DNA of 64,000 nucleotides, taken from NCBI GenBank assembly GCA_031761405.1, contig JASEVX010000003.1, positions 19,953,849-20,017,848 of the forward strand, in the 5' to 3' direction. The stretch is from Serripes groenlandicus. Lineage: Eukaryota; Mollusca; Bivalvia; Cardiida; Cardiidae. How positions within the stretch are numbered: position 1 is the stretch's first letter; the number at the start of each line of letters is the position of its first letter. Below, one piece after another: positions 58,812-64,000 of this stretch. The position numbers and the translations under genes are program-made. The notes below the pieces were generated by a model. That model saw only the letters and a program-made list of their open reading frames with translations, made no database searches and had not been told where the DNA came from.

Positions 58812-59042
58812 TTAACCCTTTCCCTCATATAGATGCTTTCTGACGCCTCTGCAGCAAACAGCTTTTTGAAACATTATTAGTGAAAAAAGAAGAAATTGCT
58901 CAAAACAAGCAATTTCTCCTTTTGACACAATGTTTTCCACTTTTAGTCATAGGTTATCCATTCAATTATAGAGATTTTCTATTCTTGACAAAAAATGTTT
59001 AAGTCGTCTGCTGCGGATTTGTCGTATGAGGCAAAGGGTTAA
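58812..59042 (+). mobile_element. Young TTAA-MITE, plus orientation
   Basis: TTAACCCTTTCCCTCATATA to ATGAGGCAAAGGGTTAA with TTAA at both ends. Centre AAATTGCTCAAAACAAGCA. A small insertion (CATTATTAGTGAAAAAAG) in the left arm. Confidence 0.95.
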
Positions 59043-59301
59043 GTATGTACTTATTAGCTGAACATGTTAGTCAAGTCTTCTTGCACTGCGACTGCAACCT
59101 AGCATATTAACCCTTTCCCACATACAACAATTCTGCGGTAGACATCTTTTGAAAACATATTGACAAAAAAAAAAGTGAATTATCTCAATAAATGCAAGTT
59201 TAATAATAAAATAGAGTTGAAAACATTGTTGGAAAAAAATAAATAGCTATGTTTTCAAAAGTCATCTGCTGCAAGGGCTTCAGAAATTTAGCTCCCGTTT
59301 A
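59043..59301 (-). mobile_element. Old MITE, shortened
   Basis: About 59108-59300: TTAACCCTTTCCCACATACA on the left, CATCTGCTGCAAGGGCTTCA on the right. The centre is lost and the end runs into the next copy. Confidence 0.75.
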
Positions 59302-59531
59302 TTAACCCTTTCCCTCATACAACAATTCTGCAGCAGACGACTTTGAACATATTTTGTCAAAATATGGAAAATCTCTATAATTGAATGGATAACCTGTGAC
59401 TAAAAGTGGAAAACATTGTGGCAAAAGGAGAAATTGCACGTTTTGTGCAATTTCTTCTTTTGTCACTTATGTTTAAAAAAGCCGTCTGCTGCAGAGGCGT
59501 CAGAAAGCATCTATATGAGGGAAATGGTTAA
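59302..59531 (-). mobile_element. Young TTAA-MITE, minus orientation, 230 bp
   Basis: TTAACCCTTTCCCTCATACA to TATGAGGGAAATGGTTAA, TTAA at both ends, centre GAAATTGCACGTTTTGTGCA. Confidence 0.96.
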
Positions 59532-59815
59532 ATACCGGTATTCTTAATCAATGGACGGCATCATTTTAAATTTACAAAAGTTCTAAACAAAATTGTTTTG
59601 CCTTAGTTTCTCAGAATAAATAAGGAAATATTTTGATCATACTATAATGACACGCTGACAACTTCATTCCCTTCCTGAGTTAATTAAGCAAGAAAACGTT
59701 ATCAGTTAAAGCAAATCGAGTGAAGATCAAACATTATATTACATACTATTTTGAACTTAAAATATTTAGAAAATTTCTAATTTTCAAGGCTTATAAAATT
59801 GAATACAAGAAACTA
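59532..59815. other. Intron sequence without recognised feature
   Basis: About 280 bp of AT-rich DNA; no exon or repeat recognised. Confidence 0.4.
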
Positions 59816-60300
59816 TTAACCCTTTCCCACCTGCAGATGCATTTTGATGCAATAACGGCAGACAACTTTTGAAAACATTGCGGCCAAAGGTGAAATTACT
59901 CATGATGAAGCTATCTTTTATTGCGATTTTTATGCGACATGGAAAAACGCGCGTGTGATCACAGGAAGGGAAGATATTTGTCCATAGAGTGCCGCATTTC
60001 AGCAGATGGAAAAGTACGGGAATTGTATGATGCCGCGACGGAACTGACGTCATATTGTCCTGACGACGTCTCCTCATCACAACTTGATATATTTGAAACA
60101 AAGATGGACTGCACATAAATTTCTGTTGTATTTATTTAATCTTGATAAAGACCAAGTGGTCGAAAATTCGATTATTAAAGAGTTTTAATCATTTACAGAT
60201 ATATATAATTATATAGAGATATTTTCAACACTTTTGCCAAGATGCTTTCAAAGTTGTTTGATGACGATTAAATTTTGTTGTATGTGGGAAATGGTTAACA
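59816..60300 (+). mobile_element. Old MITE carrying a foreign coding-like segment (about 59908-60170)
   Basis: The left half TTAACCCTTTCCCACCTGCA to GTGAAATTACTCATGATGA ends at the loop of the central palindrome. MITE sequence resumes near GATATTTTCAACACTTTTGC and ends TTGTATGTGGGAAATGGTTAA. The insert is richer in GC than its surroundings. A plus-strand frame at 59939-60118 reads MEKRACDHRKGRYLSIECR, later ELTSYCPDDVSSSQLDIFE, and stops at 60118. I do not recognise the protein. Confidence 0.7.
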
Positions 60301-60722
60301 TGCTTAACTGAGTACATACTTGACTCTTTCCCTCATGCAGACACATCTTGAAACCTCTACAGCAGACAACTTTACTTAACATTATTGTGGTAAAAGGAGA
60401 AATTGATCATTATTTATGAACTTTATTCAATAATAATTATTGTTCTTTCATTTCTATAGAGTTTCCGTATTTCAACTGAATGTTTTCAAAGTCGTACATT
60501 TGCTGAAGATTTGTTGTATGTTAGTAATGGTTATAAGTAGTTTCTGAAACAATATTTGTGTTATTTTCCTGCTGTTTAAACCGTTTCCCCAGCATACAAC
60601 AAATCTGCAGCAGAAAATATCTAGGCTAAAGTGGGAGAAATGGCTCATTAGATTTTTGCTATAATGTTTTCCAAAGTCGTCTGCTGCAGTAGTATCAAAA
60701 TTCGTCTGAAAGTTGGAAGGGG
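60301..60722. mobile_element. Two old MITEs
   Basis: About 60320-60535 (TTGACTCTTTCCCTCATGCA to GTTGTATGTTAGTAATGGTTA) and about 60583-60726 (AACCGTTTCCCCAGCATACA to CTGAAAGTTGGAAGGGGTTAA). Confidence 0.75.
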
Positions 60723-60954
60723 TTAACCCTTTCCCTCATAGGACAATTCTGCAGCAGACGACATTGAACATATTTTGTCAAAAAATAGAAAATGTCTATA
60801 ACGGAATGAATAACTTATGACTAAAGGTGGAAAACATTGTGGCAAAAAGAGAAATTGCTTTTTTTTTAAGCAATTTCTTCTTATGTCACTATGTTTTCAA
60901 AAAGCCGTCTGCTGCCGAGGCGTCAGCAAGCGTTTATATGAGAGAAAGGGTTAA
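60723..60954 (-). mobile_element. Young TTAA-MITE, minus orientation
   Basis: TTAACCCTTTCCCTCATAGG to TATGAGAGAAAGGGTTAA. The loop is changed to a T run (GCTTTTTTTTTAAGC). Shares its left TTAA with the right end of the previous, older copy. Confidence 0.95.
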
Positions 60955-61364
60955 GAAACAGATAAATTACAAAGACAATATTGATGACTCATTTTCTTTG
61001 TGACGGTTATAATAATCATGCCTAGTTCAAACAACTTTTGAGAAAATTGTCAGAAAAAAAGATCAGATAAAAATTACAATTGTCCTATAAATTCAGTTCA
61101 TTATCCCTCCATTTGAAACTGAAACTTTCAGTTGCCAAGGGTCTGACACAGGCTTTGGCCGAAATTGTGCAGACCAATTCTGACGCATTAGCAACAATGA
61201 TTCCAACTCTATTCATTAAGTATACCTTCATTTGTTTCCAAAGTCATCTGCTGTAGATTTGCTGTATGTGGAGAACGGTTTAGGAACACAGTTCAACTGC
61301 TTACCCGTATGCAGAAAATATTGAAGCCTTAATTTGCAGCAGACAACAGTTGAAATCAACTTTG
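60955..61364. mobile_element. Intron with old MITE right half
   Basis: About 61190-61285 (TTCCAACTCTATTCATTAAG to TGTATGTGGAGAACGGTTTA). The rest shows no feature. Confidence 0.55.
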
Positions 61365-61850
61365 AACAAGAGAGCCAGTTATAATCGCTCCAATGCAATT
61401 AGGCAAAAATTAAATCTCCAAACGGCCCCGCCCTATAGTGGCCATGTTTTTTGACCAAGCAACATGGCTTGAAGGAATCTGATAAGAGGGTTTCCCAAGG
61501 AACATTTCTACAAAAAATAATAAAAATTGGCCTCACACTTTTGGAGGAGAAGATTTTTTAAGTTTTTACTATAGCCATATAAGGCAAAATACAGTGGCGG
61601 CCATGTTTTTCGACCAATCAACTTGGCTTAAAGGAATCTGATGGAGGGTCTGTCTCCCAGTGAACATTTCTACAAAAACAAGAATTGTGCATGCATCCAT
61701 AAAATTTGAAGGAATTTAGTGGAGGACATCAAGAGGATGCTTCCTATGAAGTTTCATCCCAATTGGCCAAGTGTTAGGGAGGAGAAGTCATTTGAAGCAA
61801 AAAGTTTACGGACGGACGGGCGCACAACGGACAATTCGCCATAACATAAT
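61365..61850 (+). mobile_element. Degraded HINE-like AGGGCC-family element
   Basis: Starts AACAAGAGAGCCAGTTATAA, then CGCTCCAATGC (5' end eroded). Two body units (GTGGCCATGTTTTTTGACCA, GGCGGCCATGTTTTTCGACC) follow, then GACGGACGGGCGCACAACGG and CGCCATAACATAAT at the 3' side, without the AGGTGAGC end. Confidence 0.78.
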
Positions 61851-62462
61851 CTTGACTGTGACGACTGTTTTCAAAACGTCATTTGATATGAACTTCTTTG
61901 TAGGAGACTTTTCATTTTTATTGAGATGCTTACAAAGACGGGTTTAGATTTGTTGTAATAAGTGTGGGAAAGGGTTAAAGCAAACAATTCCAAAAACATC
62001 ATAATTATTAGGTTAAACATTAAAGTAAGCAATTTCCTCTTTTGTACCAATTTTTCTAACTCAGAGACCAACAAAATGATATCTTATTTTCCTATTTTTG
62101 CCAAGATATTTTGTCTGCTGCAGATAAGTTGTCATCTGCAGATTTGTTGTATGTGAGAAAGGCTTAACCACATTGTCCTGATAGTAATGATATTTTTTTC
62201 AGTGTCGTCTGCTTTGAAAACATTAGATATTAAGAAAGCTCATTGTATGATAATGATATAAATTCTAAAAAATTGCGTAAAAAGGATAAACGGCTCATTC
62301 TGAAAAAGGTTTCAGCATTAGATGAGGCCTATGCTTAATTAGATCGTAAAGATGCTTTTCTAGGAACGCTGCGTGTAAATTATACATTGATAATGTAATT
62401 TCAGGATACCCAGATCCATAAAAAGACGTACGTTAAAACGCGTTACCTAACAGCCTATTTTT
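61851..62462. mobile_element. Old MITE pieces and intron
   Basis: About 61865-61980 (right half, AAGTGTGGGAAAGGGTTAA), about 61980-62168 (TAAGCAATTTCCTCTTTTGT, two right-arm copies GTCTGCTGCAGATAAGTTG and ATCTGCAGATTTGTTG, AGAAAGGCTTAA). 62200-62462 has nothing recognised. Confidence 0.6.
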
Positions 62463-62917
62463 ATCCCTTTCCCACACCCAACAAATCTTCAGCAGACGTC
62501 TTTGAAAACTTCATGGTAAAAATATACAAAACATCTGAAAATGAAATTAATGAGTTATTACGGAAATTAGTTAAAGATTTACGCTACAGCAAAAAGGACC
62601 AAATGCTCCTCCTTACGAGCAATTTTTTCTTTTGCCCCAATGTTGACAAAAGATGTCTTCTGCAGAGGGAATGGGTTATTGTCACCTTACTTCTTAGAAA
62701 TATGCGAGGCCACGAAGTTGAGGTGCATAATGGTTCTTATTTTGGACTACAATGTATCATGCAATATCTACTTAACCCTTTCTCACATGCAGATACATTT
62801 TGATGAACCTTAAAATAGACGACTTTCGAAAATATTATAGAAAAATTGTTTGTACTGCAATTCAAAACCACACTTTCCTTTCATTAAATTTTGTCAATTT
62901 GTTTTATGCTATTTTTA
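62463..62917. mobile_element. Old MITE and a left end
   Basis: About 62463-62700 (TTATCCCTTTCCCACACCCA, ACGAGCAATTTTTTCTTTTG, CTGCAGAGGGAATGGGTTA) and a further left end at about 62773-62830 (TTAACCCTTTCTCACATGCA). Intron otherwise. Confidence 0.65.
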
Positions 62918-63080
62918 AACAAGAGCACCGCGTACGGCACAGACGCTCGACTGATAGGGAGAAAACGGAAACAAAAAAATGAGCTAAACAAAAAACCTTA
63001 ACCGGACGACCACGCCGCCGCAGACGACGACGTCAGGGTCATGACAATAGCTCTCGGTTTTTTTCAAAAGTCGAGCTAAT
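62918..63080 (+). mobile_element. Short HINE-like element, GAGCACCGCG family, second copy
   Basis: ACAAGAGCACCGCGTACGGC, then GCTCGACTGAT, to AGTCGAGCTAAT. About 160 bp, close to the 33834-33998 copy throughout, including CCTTAACCGGACGACCACGC. The subterminal pair GCTCGACT with AGTCGAGC is perfect here. Confidence 0.93.
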
Positions 63081-63549
63081 AAATAGTATAATCCAAATTA
63101 TATCTGGTTACAAATATGGGACTTGAAAAAGTAAATTCATGCGAGTAGGTCTTCAAGGGATGTATCGCATGCATTCACGTTTTAATATTCATGAAAGATC
63201 TTCTTTGCATGTTGATTGCCAGTTATGTCAAAGAACATAGAAAAGGAAAATATAATACTCCTGCATTTTACATGCCAAAAGTCAGTAAATCATAATTTAA
63301 TGACAGAGTTTGGTATCTTTAAATGGAAACCTGAAACCCCACTCTCTATCTACCCTTTCCCTGATACAGACAACATTGGTAATCTAAACAATGTAGCAAA
63401 AGGAGAAACTACTCTACATAGCAATTATAACCTCCTTTTCCCACATATCAAAGTTTATTTCCCAATTTCATTTTCATATTCAAAGAAACCCATTTTTCCT
63501 TCAAAAGTTCAGTTTTCAAAACATAAATTTATTAAAAAACACCATTAAT
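63081..63549. other. Intron with a weak MITE trace
   Basis: About 63350-63430 has ACCCTTTCCCTGATACAGAC and GTAGCAAAAGGAGAAACTAC from a MITE left half. No exon matching the GRK2 N-terminus found. Confidence 0.45.
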
Positions 63550-63785
63550 TAACCCTTTTCGACATGTATACGCATTCAGCGCATTTGCAGCAAACAGCTT
63601 TTGAAAACCATTGTGGCAAAAGGAGAAATTGCTCATCATGAACAATCTCTCCATTTGCCACAATGTTTTTAACTCTATTAAAAAAGCATCACTTCATTTA
63701 TAGAGATTTCAATATTATTTTCGAAATGCTTTCAAATTCGTCTGCTTCATTTTGTTGTAGTTGGGAAAGTGAAGTAAAGGGTTAA
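63550..63785 (+). mobile_element. Old MITE, nearly full length
   Basis: TTAACCCTTTTCGACATGTA to TGGGAAAGTGAAGTAAAGGG, TTAA. Centre GAAATTGCTCATCATGAACA readable. Confidence 0.85.
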
Positions 63786-64000
63786 AACTTGCCAGTTTGG
63801 TTAAAATGATATTTAAACTGCACTGTAAATAATTCTCTTCTTTTTCTCCTTGACAATACATGGTCTTTAACCCATAAATTGATATGATAATACATATATT
63901 TTTATTCATCTGCTTTGAAAGTTTCGGAGTTCACGCTGTATAACCTATCTTACGGTTAGAGAAAAATAAAGCTTAGACATTAGGCTTTTAGATAAACTTA
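63786..64000. other. AT-rich intron or upstream sequence
   Basis: Nothing recognised up to the window edge. Confidence 0.35.

Noticed and set aside
55741..64000. N-terminal GRK2 exons (first half of the RGS-homology domain)
   Set aside because: I looked on the minus strand for sequence like MADLEAVLADVSYLMAMEK and YIMKELL with splice sites and found none, so they are taken to lie outside the window.

Overview
This is eukaryotic, intron-rich, AT-rich DNA. A marine bivalve mollusc is the most likely source. That is an inference from an invertebrate-type GRK2 protein and from repeat families that I recall as typical of bivalve genomes, not from a database match. The only clear protein-coding gene is a G protein-coupled receptor kinase of the GRK2/3 (beta-ARK, Drosophila Gprk1) type on the minus strand. 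Nine coding exons or alternative exons (769-876, 4472-4566, 6316-6528, 18584-18683, 21998-22089, 37718-37769, 41986-42047, 55488-55574, 55654-55740) have AG/GT borders and phases that join without a gap. They run from the second half of the RGS-homology domain to just past the APE motif of the kinase domain. The 5' exons lie beyond the right edge, and the rest of the kinase domain and the PH domain lie beyond the left edge.

About 98% of the window is intron, and most of that is repeats. (1) A palindromic MITE family, about 230 bp, starts TTAACCCTTTCC and ends in the reverse complement; TTAA sites at both ends suggest a piggyBac-type mobiliser. About 30 young copies and roughly twice as many older, diverged copies occur in both orientations. 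(2) A group of 0.16-3.3 kb elements (about ten families) has unrelated bodies but one shared layout: ACAAG or ACTAG, a short hairpin, a subterminal inverted repeat, a tandem-repeat body, a GACGGAC-type microsatellite in many of them, a second hairpin, the complementary subterminal repeat, and TAAAA or ATA. They inserted without a visible target duplication. This resembles Helentron-associated (HINE, DINE-1, pearl) elements. (3) At least three tRNA-derived SINE families are present, several with recognisable A and B boxes and two with clear target duplications. (4) Satellites and minisatellites occur at 1-362, 11490-12603, 35005-35901, 56510-56930 and 58545-58690.

The points most worth following are: two tandem 87-nt alternative exons in the GRK2 RGS-homology domain with an intron of only 79 nt between them; the common hairpin layout of the HINE-like families, with three insertion sites that can be read from the sequence itself; nuclear-receptor half-site arrays in several unrelated element bodies; and a 52-bp satellite that grew from one end of a MITE.
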